DNA of 41,545 bases from positions 1-41,545 of the forward strand of contig JAXHTF010000041.1 of assembly GCA_034211275.1 (NCBI GenBank), read 5' to 3'. Under the pieces are notes generated by a model. The model was not told the DNA's origin. It ran no database searches and saw only the letters and a program-made list of their open reading frames with translations. The DNA comes from Acidobacteriota bacterium. GTDB taxonomy: Bacteria > Acidobacteriota > Thermoanaerobaculia > Multivoradales > JAHZIX01. Positions within the stretch are counted from its first letter, which is position 1. Each line of letters starts with the position of its first letter. The translations under genes and the position numbers were made by a program. Shown here piece by piece: positions 1-7,485 of the stretch.

Positions 1-40
1 ATACGCTCTCGGCTACTACCCCACGGAGCCGAGAGCGTAT
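1..40. repeat. Foldback palindrome at window edge
   Basis: Bases 1-13 (ATACGCTCTCGGC) and 28-40 (GCCGAGAGCGTAT) are perfect 13-bp inverted arms around a 14-bp loop, TACTACCCCACGGA. The palindrome starts exactly at base 1. Read on the plus strand, 2-40 encodes YALGYYPTEPRAY, which is what the minus-strand VWA gene would be expected to encode next after ...REQ. On the minus strand the loop is inverted and gives SVG followed by two stop codons. This looks like an assembly or foldback artefact rather than a biological element. Confidence 0.8.
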
Positions 41-1122
41 TGCTCGCGCAGCTCGCTGTGGATCTCCCGGTAGGCGGGTTCCAGCTCCTCCGGGTTGGAG
101 AGGAAGACGGCGCGGCCGCCGCTCTCCTCCACCGTGCGCACCAGCGTCTCGAACTCCTTCACCGTTTCCGGCGCGTCGCGCCAGGCGGAGGCGATGTGGG
201 GTGCCTGGGAACCGTCCTCCTGCCCCACCGCCAGGTGGATCCAGTAGATCTGGGCCTGACTGTGGCGGGCGCGCCACAGGACCTCGCGCATGCGCATCAC
301 GCTGAGAATATCCACGCCGTCGGAGAGCAGCACCACCACCCGGCGGCCCTGGCGGCCGTCGAGGTAGTTGAGGGCCAGATAGAGGTGATCGTTGAGCGCC
401 GTGCCGCCCACCGCCTCGACGTTGGAGAGGGACTGTTTCAGGTAGTCCTTATCCTCGGCGAAGTCGGTGGTGCGCACCACGTGGTCGGAGAAGAGCAGCA
501 CCATGGCTTCGTCCAACGGCCGCATATCCTCGACGAAGGACCGGGCGCCGGAGAGCGCCGAGCGCAGGCGGGCTCCCCGCATGCTCTCGCTGACGTCGAG
601 GAGCAGCACAGCGGTGAGGGGCACGTCCCGATGCTCGAAGGTCACCAAAGTCTCGCCACGCCCCTCGTCTTGGACCTTGAAGGCACTCTTGGGAAGATCG
701 AGAACCCGATCCGAGCCCTTGGTCACGGTGACGTAGAGCTGCTGCAGGCCGAGGTCGATCTCCTCGTCCACCTTGATGGCGGGGGTTTCCAGAGTCTCGC
801 GCACCGGCTCGCCACCGGTCAGGTGGACCACCGCTTCGAAGCGATGCTTGCGGTTACGCTGGCCGACGTCGACGACGGTTTCGAAGGGAGCCTCGGCGTC
901 CTCGCCGCGATGGCGACCGTCGACGATGAACTCCACTTTCTCCACCGGCAGGTCGGAGGTGACTTCCACCTCCATCTCCACCTCACCGAAGACGGGATGG
1001 AGGAACGAAGGCTTGACGATCACCACCTGAGTCTCCGCCCAGGCCGCCAGGGGTGCGGCGGCGAGAACCAGCAGGAGGAGTCCGAAGAACGCGTTGCGGA
1101 AGGTCGTCTCGTGCTTCAACAT
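16..1122 (-). CDS. VWFA-related (Acidobacterial-type) secreted protein, 3' end corrupted
   Basis: This 368-residue protein has a signal peptide (about 1-29, ending LAAWA), an Ig-like/beta region (30-165), and a von Willebrand factor A domain from about residue 168. The MIDAS motif is visible as D176-V-S-E-S180, T241 in GGTALND and D268 in LLSDG. The pattern matches the VWFA-related domain proteins abundant in Acidobacteriota; their substrates are unknown and an extracytoplasmic role is inferred. The ATG has an AGGAGG lying within the end of the upstream TPR gene, whose TGA is one base before it, so the two are probably translationally coupled. The apparent C-terminus (YALGSVG then TAG TAG) falls in a foldback palindrome. 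Family members continue as LGYYP..., so the real gene almost certainly runs off the window and the stop is artificial. Confidence 0.85.
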   Translation of the reverse strand: MLKHETTFRNAFFGLLLLVLAAAPLAAWAETQVVIVKPSFLHPVFGEVEMEVEVTSDLPVEKVEFIVDGRHRGEDAEAPFETVVDVGQRNRKHRFEAVVHLTGGEPVRETLETPAIKVDEEIDLGLQQLYVTVTKGSDRVLDLPKSAFKVQDEGRGETLVTFEHRDVPLTAVLLLDVSESMRGARLRSALSGARSFVEDMRPLDEAMVLLFSDHVVRTTDFAEDKDYLKQSLSNVEAVGGTALNDHLYLALNYLDGRQGRRVVVLLSDGVDILSVMRMREVLWRARHSQAQIYWIHLAVGQEDGSQAPHIASAWRDAPETVKEFETLVRTVEESGGRAVFLSNPEELEPAYREIHSELREQYALGSVG

Positions 1123-1123
1123 T

Positions 1124-2332
1124 TCAACCCTCCTGACCGATCTTGGTTTGATTCAGCGCCGCTGCCAGCATCGGCAACCGGCTTTCGGCGCCCTGCCACA
1201 GCTCCCGGCGAACGTCGTCCACCGTCGCCGCCGGCCAGTGGTTATAGCGCGCCCGGGCATCCGCCGCCTGGCGTGGCGGCTCACTCCGGAACGCCGCCAA
1301 CACCTCGGCAGCCTGGTTGAGCTGGCGGTCGCGCTCCAGCAGGTAGGCATATTGGAGGGCCAGCGGCTCGTTGCCGGGGAGGCGCTCGCGGCCGCGCTGG
1401 AGCACGTCCATGGCCGCCTGGAGATCTTCCCGGTCGGTGTAGTGACGAGCCAGCTCTTGGAACGCCACGGCCACCACCCACTCCGGACCCTCGACCTCGG
1501 TCAGTTCCTCCAGGCCCCGCACCGCGGGTCTGCGGAAGCCGCTCCGCAGCTGATTGATGGCGAGGCGCAGGGCCGCCTCCCGATTGCGCGGGTGAACGTT
1601 CACCAGCTTGCGCAGGAAGGCCACCGCCGCCACCGGATCACCAGCCTTCTCGAAAACCGTGGCCAGCCCCAGCAGGGCCGCCTCGTTCTTCGGGTCGTAG
1701 TCCAGTGCCCGCCGATAGAAGGGAGTACAACGGCAGTTGCGGGTGGACATGATCTTGTGCAGGTAGCCGCCGAGGCTGGCGTAGGTACGGGCCGCCACCA
1801 CACGGGATCCCTCGGAGCGCGCGCGGTCGGCGTAGCTATCCGCCAGCGACGCCGTCAGCAGCCGCGAACGGCGAGCCAAATGCCAGACCCGCTGCTGCTG
1901 AAACAGCCCGCTGGCGTCGTGATGCAACATCAGGATCGGTACCAGCACCTCCGGATTGCGTCGGGACAGGTCCAGCGCCACCTCGCCCTGCACCTCCCAC
2001 AGGGGTCCTTCGTCGAGCTTCATGCTGGGCTCGACAAATTCCCGTTCCAGCTCGCCCAGGGACTCGAGGGCCGCCCGGCGATCTCCATCCGCCAACTGCC
2101 CCAAAGCCTCTACGTAGCGCGCCCGCAGCACCGTAGGATCGATGTCCTTCTCGCGCACTCGCGGTGCTTTGCGCGGCTCGGGCAGCTCGGCGCTCATGAC
2201 CCCGGCATCGGTGCCCGCACCGCTCTGAGCGGAGACCGTCGGTGCTACCGGGAGCATCATCACCGCCAAGACGCTCATCAACACCCAAATGTTGGGCGAC
2301 GGAATTCGAGAATAGTTGGGAAGTGGACTCAT
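1124..2332 (-). CDS. Exported TPR-repeat protein
   Basis: This 402-residue protein starts at ATG 2332, which is preceded by AAGGAGG about 4 nt upstream. The frame is open further upstream to 2410, but that start lacks a ribosome site and would put 26 residues before the signal peptide. The signal peptide covers about 1-35, ending TVSA. The middle and C-terminal parts hold tetratricopeptide-like helical repeats (for example the region with ALLGLATVFEKAGDP and the one with EPLALQYAYLLERDRQ). TPR proteins act as protein-interaction scaffolds, and no enzymatic motif is visible. It lies one base upstream of the VWA gene, so the pair probably forms an envelope or periplasmic unit. The partner and role are unknown. 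Confidence 0.8.
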   Translation of the reverse strand: MSPLPNYSRIPSPNIWVLMSVLAVMMLPVAPTVSAQSGAGTDAGVMSAELPEPRKAPRVREKDIDPTVLRARYVEALGQLADGDRRAALESLGELEREFVEPSMKLDEGPLWEVQGEVALDLSRRNPEVLVPILMLHHDASGLFQQQRVWHLARRSRLLTASLADSYADRARSEGSRVVAARTYASLGGYLHKIMSTRNCRCTPFYRRALDYDPKNEAALLGLATVFEKAGDPVAAVAFLRKLVNVHPRNREAALRLAINQLRSGFRRPAVRGLEELTEVEGPEWVVAVAFQELARHYTDREDLQAAMDVLQRGRERLPGNEPLALQYAYLLERDRQLNQAAEVLAAFRSEPPRQAADARARYNHWPAATVDDVRRELWQGAESRLPMLAAALNQTKIGQEG

Positions 2333-2401
2333 GATCCCTCCTTCTCGCCGCAGAACTAAGAGGGGCGGTGATGAACAGCGGCGGTTAGTGATGTGCCCCT
2401 C

Positions 2402-2430
2402 AAAATACAACTACGCCCACTTGTAAGCAA
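2402..2430 (-). promoter_or_regulatory. Candidate promoter for TPR-VWA operon
   Basis: On the minus strand, TTGCTT (2425-2430) and TATTTT (2402-2407) are separated by 17 bp, about 70 bp upstream of the TPR gene start. Both boxes are imperfect matches to the sigma-70 consensus, so this is a guess supported mainly by spacing and position. Confidence 0.3.
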
Positions 2431-2560
2431 CCCCGCCATCTGGAGTCGCTGTAACAATTTGCCCTCCGACACAGGCTTCAGCCCCCTTGCCGGCGCTCTC
2501 CGGCATCGAGCTCTTCGACCCAGCGGCGAATACGAAGAGAGGGATCGAACCCTTCGCCCA

Positions 2561-2591
2561 AAGAAAAAGAGCAGAGCCCGAAAGGCCCTGC
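2561..2591 (-). terminator. Rho-independent terminator of FadL-GDSL operon
   Basis: On the minus strand, GCAGGGCC and GGCTCTGC form an 8-bp stem (one G-U type pair) around TTTCG. The stem is followed directly by the T-rich tract TCTTTTTCTT. It lies about 70 bases past the GDSL-hydrolase stop. Confidence 0.75.
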
Positions 2592-2662
2592 CCTCATTCT
2601 CCGATTCGCTGGAAACTCAGCGTCCGAGACGCATCAAGGCGCCTCGAAGAGTTTCCCGAGAC

Positions 2663-4111
2663 TCACTCGATCCCGCGGGCGCCACGGCCCCGCGGTGCCG
2701 GCGGCTCGACGGCCGTGGGCTCGTCCCCCCGCGGCGCCGGAGGCTCGGCTCCCGTACCCGGATCGGCGGGCCGGTCCCCGGGCTTTCCGGGACCGCTGAA
2801 ACCACCGGGGGAGGTGAGCAACCACTTGAGGTTGGACACCGCCTCGGGGGTGAGCTGCGCCTGGGCGACCTGGGCGGCGGTCACCCCCACCGGCGAGGCC
2901 AGGGTGAACTCTCCGAAGATGAAGGGCGCGAGGCTCACTTCCGGGATGGAAGCGCCGAAGCCCTCATTGATCGCCTTGATGAACTCGTTGGCGATGAAGG
3001 CGTAGCCGAAGGGGCTCGGATGCACGCCGTCGTAGGAGAAGATGCCACCGGTGAGGAAGTCCGCGGAGTAGGTGATGCCGCCGATCTCGCGGCCCACGGA
3101 GGCGAACTCCGCCAGCAGCGGACCGCTCTCCACCACCACCGCACCGACCTCGCCGGCCACCGTGCGGATGATCGCGTTGAACTCGCCGACCCGAGCGTTG
3201 ATGGTGGCGGTCTCGGTGGCGTCGAGCACCGCTCCGTTGCTCAGAGGCTGGCCGTTGCCCCCCAGGAAGAGGGGGATGCCGAAGCCCTGGGCGAGCTCGG
3301 CGGAGGCGGAGAGCAGCACGTTGTCGTCAGGACCCACGGGACCATTGGGACCGATGAGCGGGATCGGATTGCCGTCAGGGCCGATCACCGGCTGGCTGGT
3401 GGCGGGATTGACCACCACTCCGGGCAGGGTCGTGACGAAGGGGATGCTGGTGACCAGAGGAATGGTGGCCACCGCCATCTGCACGCCATTGCCCGCCAAG
3501 GCACCGATGATGGTGCGGTAGTCGGCTTCGAATTGCGCCGCCGTCGTCAGGGTGAAGCCATCGATGACGATGCCGCTGGTAGCGGCGGCGAGGGCGTCAT
3601 TGTTGCCAATCCAAACGGTGGCGAAGGTCGGCTGCTGGACGACCGCCTGCTGCAGCGCGGTGCCGAGGCCGCGCAGAACCAGGTCGTGGGGACCGCCACT
3701 GTCGGTGACGGTGCGCACGGTGTCCCCCACCCGCGCTCCGGGAACGCCGAGATTGTTGTAGGGCCGGGGCAGCATCAGGTTGGTGGGCTGTCCCAGGCCC
3801 GGGGGCGGCGCCAGCACCAGCGGCGACAGACTCTGCAGCTGCAGCGGCGGGGTGATGCCGGGGTTGCTGATCAGGGGCTGCTCGAAGCCGCCGCTACCGC
3901 CGGTGGCCTGACGATGAATCAGCGCCGGGAAGCTGTTGACCTGGAAATCGTCCACCCAGCCACCGCTGACGATGGCGCCGGTGAGGCTGTCACCAATGGC
4001 GACGTAGTTCGAGAAGTCCGCGCTGCCGGTGTCGACCTGGGCAGCGGCGGGAAGGGCCGCGCCGAGGACGAGCAAGCAAAGGGAGAGAAGAGCTGCCAGA
4101 TTGCGATTCAT
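2663..4111 (-). CDS. Secreted SGNH/GDSL-family hydrolase (lipase/esterase-like)
   Basis: This 482-residue protein has a signal peptide of about 24 residues (ends LPAAA). GDSL block I is AIGDSLT with the nucleophile Ser42. Block III is GNND (169-172), and block V is DGVHPS with Asp361 and His364, completing the catalytic triad. Such enzymes hydrolyse ester or acyl bonds; the exact substrate cannot be read from sequence. A Pro/Gly-rich low-complexity tail after about residue 430 contains two EPPAPRG copies. The ATG has AAGGAG 8 nt upstream. The gene follows the FadL porin by 32 bases and shares its promoter and terminator, so it probably releases fatty-acid or hydrophobic products for uptake through that porin (inference). 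Confidence 0.85.
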   Translation of the reverse strand: MNRNLAALLSLCLLVLGAALPAAAQVDTGSADFSNYVAIGDSLTGAIVSGGWVDDFQVNSFPALIHRQATGGSGGFEQPLISNPGITPPLQLQSLSPLVLAPPPGLGQPTNLMLPRPYNNLGVPGARVGDTVRTVTDSGGPHDLVLRGLGTALQQAVVQQPTFATVWIGNNDALAAATSGIVIDGFTLTTAAQFEADYRTIIGALAGNGVQMAVATIPLVTSIPFVTTLPGVVVNPATSQPVIGPDGNPIPLIGPNGPVGPDDNVLLSASAELAQGFGIPLFLGGNGQPLSNGAVLDATETATINARVGEFNAIIRTVAGEVGAVVVESGPLLAEFASVGREIGGITYSADFLTGGIFSYDGVHPSPFGYAFIANEFIKAINEGFGASIPEVSLAPFIFGEFTLASPVGVTAAQVAQAQLTPEAVSNLKWLLTSPGGFSGPGKPGDRPADPGTGAEPPAPRGDEPTAVEPPAPRGRGARGIE

Positions 4112-4143
4112 TGCGTAGTCTCCTTGCCGAGGTTCGCGTGCGG

Positions 4144-5433
4144 CTACCAGTTGTAGGTCACGCCGAAGAGCAGCGCGTCCGTGCTGTATCGACCGTTGAA
4201 ATTGTCCCGGTTGGTGGTGGTGACGCGCTCTCCGGAGTCGAGGTACATGAACGCCAGATCGAGCTTGCCGCCGGCGGTGCCGTAGCCGAAGGTGAAGCCG
4301 TCGCGGTCACTGTCGGGCAGCAGGGGGCCCACCGACTGGTCCGGCTGGGGGCTCTCGTCGTAGACATAGCCGAAGCGCCAGTTGGAGCCGGAGCCGGTGG
4401 TGTACTGGAAGCCGATGCGGTAGTTGTAGGCGTCGTCGTACTCCTGCTCGACGATCGAGCTCAGGGCCGGCAGCCCGACGAAGGTCAGGGGCAGAGCGTC
4501 GAAGCTGCTCCAGCCGGTCCAGTTGGCATCGACCTCCATCAGCAGGTTCTGGGTCAAGCCAAAAGCGAAGCCGAGGCTAGCCATCTCCGGGAATTCGATC
4601 TCGGTCTCCACTCCCAGGTCGGCGCCGAAAGGCAGCTGCTGGGAGACGGCGCCGTCGAATTGGGGATTGCCGGTGAGGACCTGGGTGAAGAAACCGTCGC
4701 CCTCGTACTCCACCTCGACGGCGCTCCGGTAGGAGAAGCCCCAGGAGAACGCGCTACCGACCTTGTGGAGGATGCCGAAGTTCCAACCGATGCCGTTGTC
4801 GAAGTCGCTCTCCAGCTCGACGTGGGCGATGTCCACCACCGAGCCGGTGAAGGGGTTGACGGAGGGCACGTTACGCTCCAGCTCGACCTTGGAAAAACGC
4901 CCCACCAGCCCGAAGCCGATGCCGAAGTTGTCGTTCACCTGATAGCCGAAGGTGGGATTGATGTCGAAGACCAAGAGCTCCGCCCGCTGGCTGATGAAGC
5001 GGCCGGCGAAGTTGTCCGGATCTTCCCACTCGGTGGCCAGGCCGAAGGGCGAGTTGAAGCCGATGCCGAACTTCCACTTATCGCTCAGCGGACGCACGTG
5101 GTAGATGTGCGGCGGCGTCACGTCGAGATCCTTCATCTGCGCGGTGGTCTCCGGACCGGGGAACGGAGCCGAACCGGTGAACTCGGTTCCGTTGACGTGG
5201 ATCCAGGTCAAACCGGTGGTGGTCTGCGGTTCCTGGACGAAGGCCAGGCCGCCGGCATTGTGGAAAAGCAGCGACGGATCGTCCGCCTGCGCGGTGAAGG
5301 CTCCGGCCATGCCCATGCCCTTGCTACCCTGCTCGAAGATTCCGAAGGCAGCTCCATGAGCGGCCGTGGGAATCAAAGCCACCGCGGTGCACACTGCCGC
5401 CAGGGCGGCGAGAAAATGAAATCGCCTGAGCAT
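4144..5433 (-). CDS. OmpP1/FadL-family outer-membrane transporter
   Basis: This 429-residue protein has a signal peptide of about 28 residues. It is followed by the characteristic N-terminal stretch AAFGIFEQGSKGMGMAGAFT and the nearby DPSLLFHNAGGLA, which in this family forms the hatch segment lining the barrel lumen. The rest consists of alternating beta-strand-like segments, and the C-terminus ends LLFGVTYNW with a terminal aromatic residue typical of outer-membrane barrels. FadL-type porins import long-chain fatty acids or other hydrophobic compounds such as toluene. The start has AGGAGG 6 nt upstream. It is the first gene of a two-gene operon with the GDSL hydrolase and has a good sigma-70-like promoter at 5531-5560. 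Confidence 0.9.
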   Translation of the reverse strand: MLRRFHFLAALAAVCTAVALIPTAAHGAAFGIFEQGSKGMGMAGAFTAQADDPSLLFHNAGGLAFVQEPQTTTGLTWIHVNGTEFTGSAPFPGPETTAQMKDLDVTPPHIYHVRPLSDKWKFGIGFNSPFGLATEWEDPDNFAGRFISQRAELLVFDINPTFGYQVNDNFGIGFGLVGRFSKVELERNVPSVNPFTGSVVDIAHVELESDFDNGIGWNFGILHKVGSAFSWGFSYRSAVEVEYEGDGFFTQVLTGNPQFDGAVSQQLPFGADLGVETEIEFPEMASLGFAFGLTQNLLMEVDANWTGWSSFDALPLTFVGLPALSSIVEQEYDDAYNYRIGFQYTTGSGSNWRFGYVYDESPQPDQSVGPLLPDSDRDGFTFGYGTAGGKLDLAFMYLDSGERVTTTNRDNFNGRYSTDALLFGVTYNW

Positions 5434-5530
5434 CCCGTTCCTCCTAGTAAACTCTTGGTCGAGGGGTCTGAATCTGTGGACGTCTGCTAGATGAGACAGA
5501 AGCTAATAGTTCTTCTGCATTCAAACTGGC

Positions 5531-5560
5531 ACCATAAGGCCAGACCTTCAGAAGTGTCAA
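5531..5560 (-). promoter_or_regulatory. Sigma-70-like promoter of FadL-GDSL operon
   Basis: On the minus strand there is a perfect TTGACA (5555-5560), an 18-bp spacer, and TATGGT (5531-5536, 4 of 6 consensus). It lies about 95 bp upstream of the FadL start codon, in the region divergent to the YbjN-like gene. Confidence 0.6.
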
Positions 5561-5656
5561 CGACGCGTCGCGGCGAAATAATGCCGCACTTAGACTTCAT
5601 CACTCCGCGAACCCCCCCGCCGAATCGAAGAGCGCGAACCCCGAGGAAGGATCAAC

Positions 5657-6133
5657 ATGGAATTCGATCACGAGCAGCAACAACGAACTCACGGCAAGGT
5701 CGCCGAGTACCTGGAGGAGCTCTTCGACTCACCGTTTCTCGACGAAGAGACCGGGCACTTCTTCGTCCGCTACGGCACCACGGTGCTGGAGATCTTCGTC
5801 GAGCCGCACGGCCCCGAGGAAGCGGCGGTGATGATCGTGGCCTATTGCGTGCAGGACGTGGAGCTGCAGGAGGATCTGCTCCTGGGGTTGCTGGAAGTCA
5901 ACCACCAGCTTCCCTTTGGCTCGTTCTCCCTGGTGGGCCAGGACATCTTCCTCTCCCAATCGCTGCTGGGCCGCTCCCTGGACGCCCGCAGCCTGCTGCG
6001 CATCATCGAGGCGGTGGCCACCATCTCCGACGAGTACGACGACCGCATCGTGGCCAAGTTCGGTGGCCAGACCGCAGTGGAGAAGATCCGCGACACCGGG
6101 TCGCCCCAGGAGGCCGCTACTGACGAGGACTGA
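5657..6133 (+). CDS. YbjN-domain / T3SS-chaperone-like protein
   Basis: This 158-residue acidic cytoplasmic protein has no signal peptide. The pattern (an N-terminal helix, beta strands VRYGTTVLEIFVEP and AVMIVAYCV, LLLGLLEVNHQLPFGSFSL, then helices with AVATISDEYDD) matches the YbjN superfamily, whose fold resembles class I type III secretion chaperones. No specific role is established outside enterobacteria. The ATG at 5657 is preceded by GAGGAAGG about 7 nt upstream. It is divergent from the FadL operon and convergent with smpB, and is probably monocistronic. An overlapping longer frame at 5491-6123 is a shadow. Confidence 0.75.
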   Translation: MEFDHEQQQRTHGKVAEYLEELFDSPFLDEETGHFFVRYGTTVLEIFVEPHGPEEAAVMIVAYCVQDVELQEDLLLGLLEVNHQLPFGSFSLVGQDIFLSQSLLGRSLDARSLLRIIEAVATISDEYDDRIVAKFGGQTAVEKIRDTGSPQEAATDED

Positions 6134-6198
6134 CGGTGGTAGAAGCCGAAGCAGCCGGAGGATTTTTGAGTGGGGGCTCTCGGGCCGGGTGGGGGTGT

Positions 6199-6245
6199 CG
6201 TCCCGCCAGGGACGATATGCACTAGCGAGGGGTTTCAACCCCTCG
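6199..6245. repeat. REP-like two-hairpin element (CTAG variant)
   Basis: CGTCCC-GCCA-GGGACG (6199-6214) is followed by ATATGCAC, then TAG and the second hairpin CGAGGGGTTTCAACCCCTCG (6226-6245). The order hairpin, short spacer, TAG(C), hairpin is the same as in the elements at 17983, 18067 and 29127, with different stem bases. It lies between the convergent YbjN-like and smpB genes. No T-tract follows either hairpin, so it is not a standard terminator. Confidence 0.6.
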
Positions 6246-6264
6246 TGGGGCTCAGGCCAGGCCG

Positions 6265-6741
6265 CTACCAAGTTTGGTGCTTGATGGCTTCCCGGGCTTC
6301 TTTTTCCTGCGTCCGGCGGCGCTCCGTCTCGCGCTTGTCCCATTGCTTCTTGCCCTGCACCAAAGCGATGCGGACTTTGATCCACGGGCCCTTCAGATAG
6401 ACCTCCAGAGGCACCACGGTCAGCCCGGTGGCCTGGGTCTGCTGCTCCAGCTTGGAGATCTCGCGGCGATTGAGCAGCAGCTTGCGCGGCCGTTCCGGCT
6501 CGTGATTCTGGCGGTTGCCGTGGCTATAAGGACTGAAATGAGCGTTGAGCAGCCAGGCCTCCCCGTCGCGGAAGCTGACGAAGCTGTCCTTGAGCTGGAT
6601 CTTGCCGTTGCGGGCGGCCTTGACCTCGGTTCCGGCCAGGGCCATCCCCGCCTCGAAGGTGTCGAGGACGTGGTAGTCGTGACGGGCACGGCGGTTGCTG
6701 GCCAGAACCCGCTGTCCGTCCTTCTTCTTCTTGGTGCTCAT
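6265..6741 (-). CDS. smpB: SsrA-binding protein SmpB
   Basis: This 158-residue protein binds tmRNA and delivers it to stalled ribosomes in trans-translation. Diagnostic stretches are LASNRRARHDYHVLDTFEAG, GTEVKAARNGKIQLKDSFV, AWLLNAHFSPYSHGN, RKLLLNRREI and VPLEVYLKGPWIKVRIALVQGKKQWDKRE, followed by the usual basic C-terminal tail. The frame is open upstream to 6843, but the conserved N-terminus and usual length (about 150-160) place the start at ATG 6741 (MSTKKKKDG). The ribosome site is weak. The gene is divergent from DUF4390. I see no ssrA gene in the window. Confidence 0.96.
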   Translation of the reverse strand: MSTKKKKDGQRVLASNRRARHDYHVLDTFEAGMALAGTEVKAARNGKIQLKDSFVSFRDGEAWLLNAHFSPYSHGNRQNHEPERPRKLLLNRREISKLEQQTQATGLTVVPLEVYLKGPWIKVRIALVQGKKQWDKRETERRRTQEKEAREAIKHQTW

Positions 6742-6893
6742 GACGTCTTTATCTTCTCTCTGCTCAAATCTGTCGCGGCTCAGTTCGCCTCCGTCGGGGA
6801 GGGCAGGAGAATCCTGCTCCGGCGGTGGGCGAAAGGAGATCATACCAGCCGGAAAGACCGAGCAATACGGCCGGTGGTAGAGTTCCGACCCAC

Positions 6894-7442
6894 ATGAACA
6901 TTACGGCCGCCCTGCTCGCCGTCACCCTGTGGACGGCGGCCGAGGCAAACAAGCCGCAGATCCAGGGACTCGCTCTCAGCCTCCAGACCTCCAGCTCGGA
7001 CAGCCTGGTGGTGGAGCTGGACTTCCGCCTCGAAAACGCTCTGGAGGGCCCGTTGCGGGAACGCATCGAGAGCGGCCTGCCCACCACCATCCTGTACGAA
7101 ATGCAGCTGGTGCAAGAGCGCCGCTGGTGGCTCGACCGCAAGATCGTGCGCTCGACGCTGGAGGTGACGGCGACCTACGACGCCGTCACCATGGAGTACC
7201 AGATCTACCATCGTCTCAACGACGAGCTCATCGCCAGCCGCGTGGTGCAGGACTTCGCCGAGCTGCGGCCGGCCATGACCCGCATTCAGGACGTGCCTGC
7301 CTTCAAGCTGCAATACGCTCTCGGGGATCGCCCGGCGGTAGTGCGGGTGCGGGCCGACTTGGGCTCGCGCACCTGGCTGGCCCTGGTCCCCGTGCGCATC
7401 ACCACCGATTGGGCGGAAAGTCAGCCCCTGTCTCCCCGCTAG
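6894..7442 (+). CDS. DUF4390-domain exported protein
   Basis: This 182-residue protein has a short hydrophobic N-terminus (MNITAALLAVTLWTAAEA) resembling a signal peptide. The body, with DFRLENALEGPLRERIESGL, ILYEMQL, RRWWLDRKI, YDAVTMEYQIY and a late VPVRITTDW, fits the DUF4390 family. In Betaproteobacteria DUF4390 genes commonly sit directly upstream of ntrY, and the same order is seen here with a 43-base gap. That argues for a link to the kinase, perhaps as an envelope accessory protein (inference). The start at 6894 is preferred because it places the hydrophobic segment at the N-terminus; the frame is open back to 6825. No good ribosome site is visible. Confidence 0.7.
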   Translation: MNITAALLAVTLWTAAEANKPQIQGLALSLQTSSSDSLVVELDFRLENALEGPLRERIESGLPTTILYEMQLVQERRWWLDRKIVRSTLEVTATYDAVTMEYQIYHRLNDELIASRVVQDFAELRPAMTRIQDVPAFKLQYALGDRPAVVRVRADLGSRTWLALVPVRITTDWAESQPLSPR

Positions 7443-7485
7443 CACAACCACCAGCAGGCACTCCAACCTCGAGGACTTTGATCTC

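Larger units (their letters stand above)
2333..2662. other. Intergenic region between GDSL-hydrolase operon and TPR-VWA operon
   Basis: This 330-base stretch has no convincing gene on either strand. Its GDSL-hydrolase-proximal side holds a rho-independent terminator (2561-2591). The TPR-gene side holds a weak candidate promoter (2402-2430) and the Shine-Dalgarno sequence of the TPR gene. A short T-arm-like string (GGGTTCGATCCC on the minus strand, about 2540-2553) does not extend into a tRNA. Confidence 0.6.

Noticed and set aside
2530-2600. T-arm-like GGGTTCGATCCC on the minus strand suggested a tRNA
   Set aside because: No matching acceptor stem, D-arm or anticodon arm can be drawn around it, and the nearby stem is a terminator with a T-tract.
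5491-6123. 210-codon frame overlapping the YbjN-like gene
   Set aside because: The overlapping frame at 5657-6133 has a good ribosome site and family features; the longer one is Arg/Pro-rich shadow sequence.
6226-6245. Terminator shared by the convergent YbjN-like and smpB genes
   Set aside because: The stem is strong, but no T-tract follows on either strand, and the two-hairpin layout matches the REP-like elements instead.
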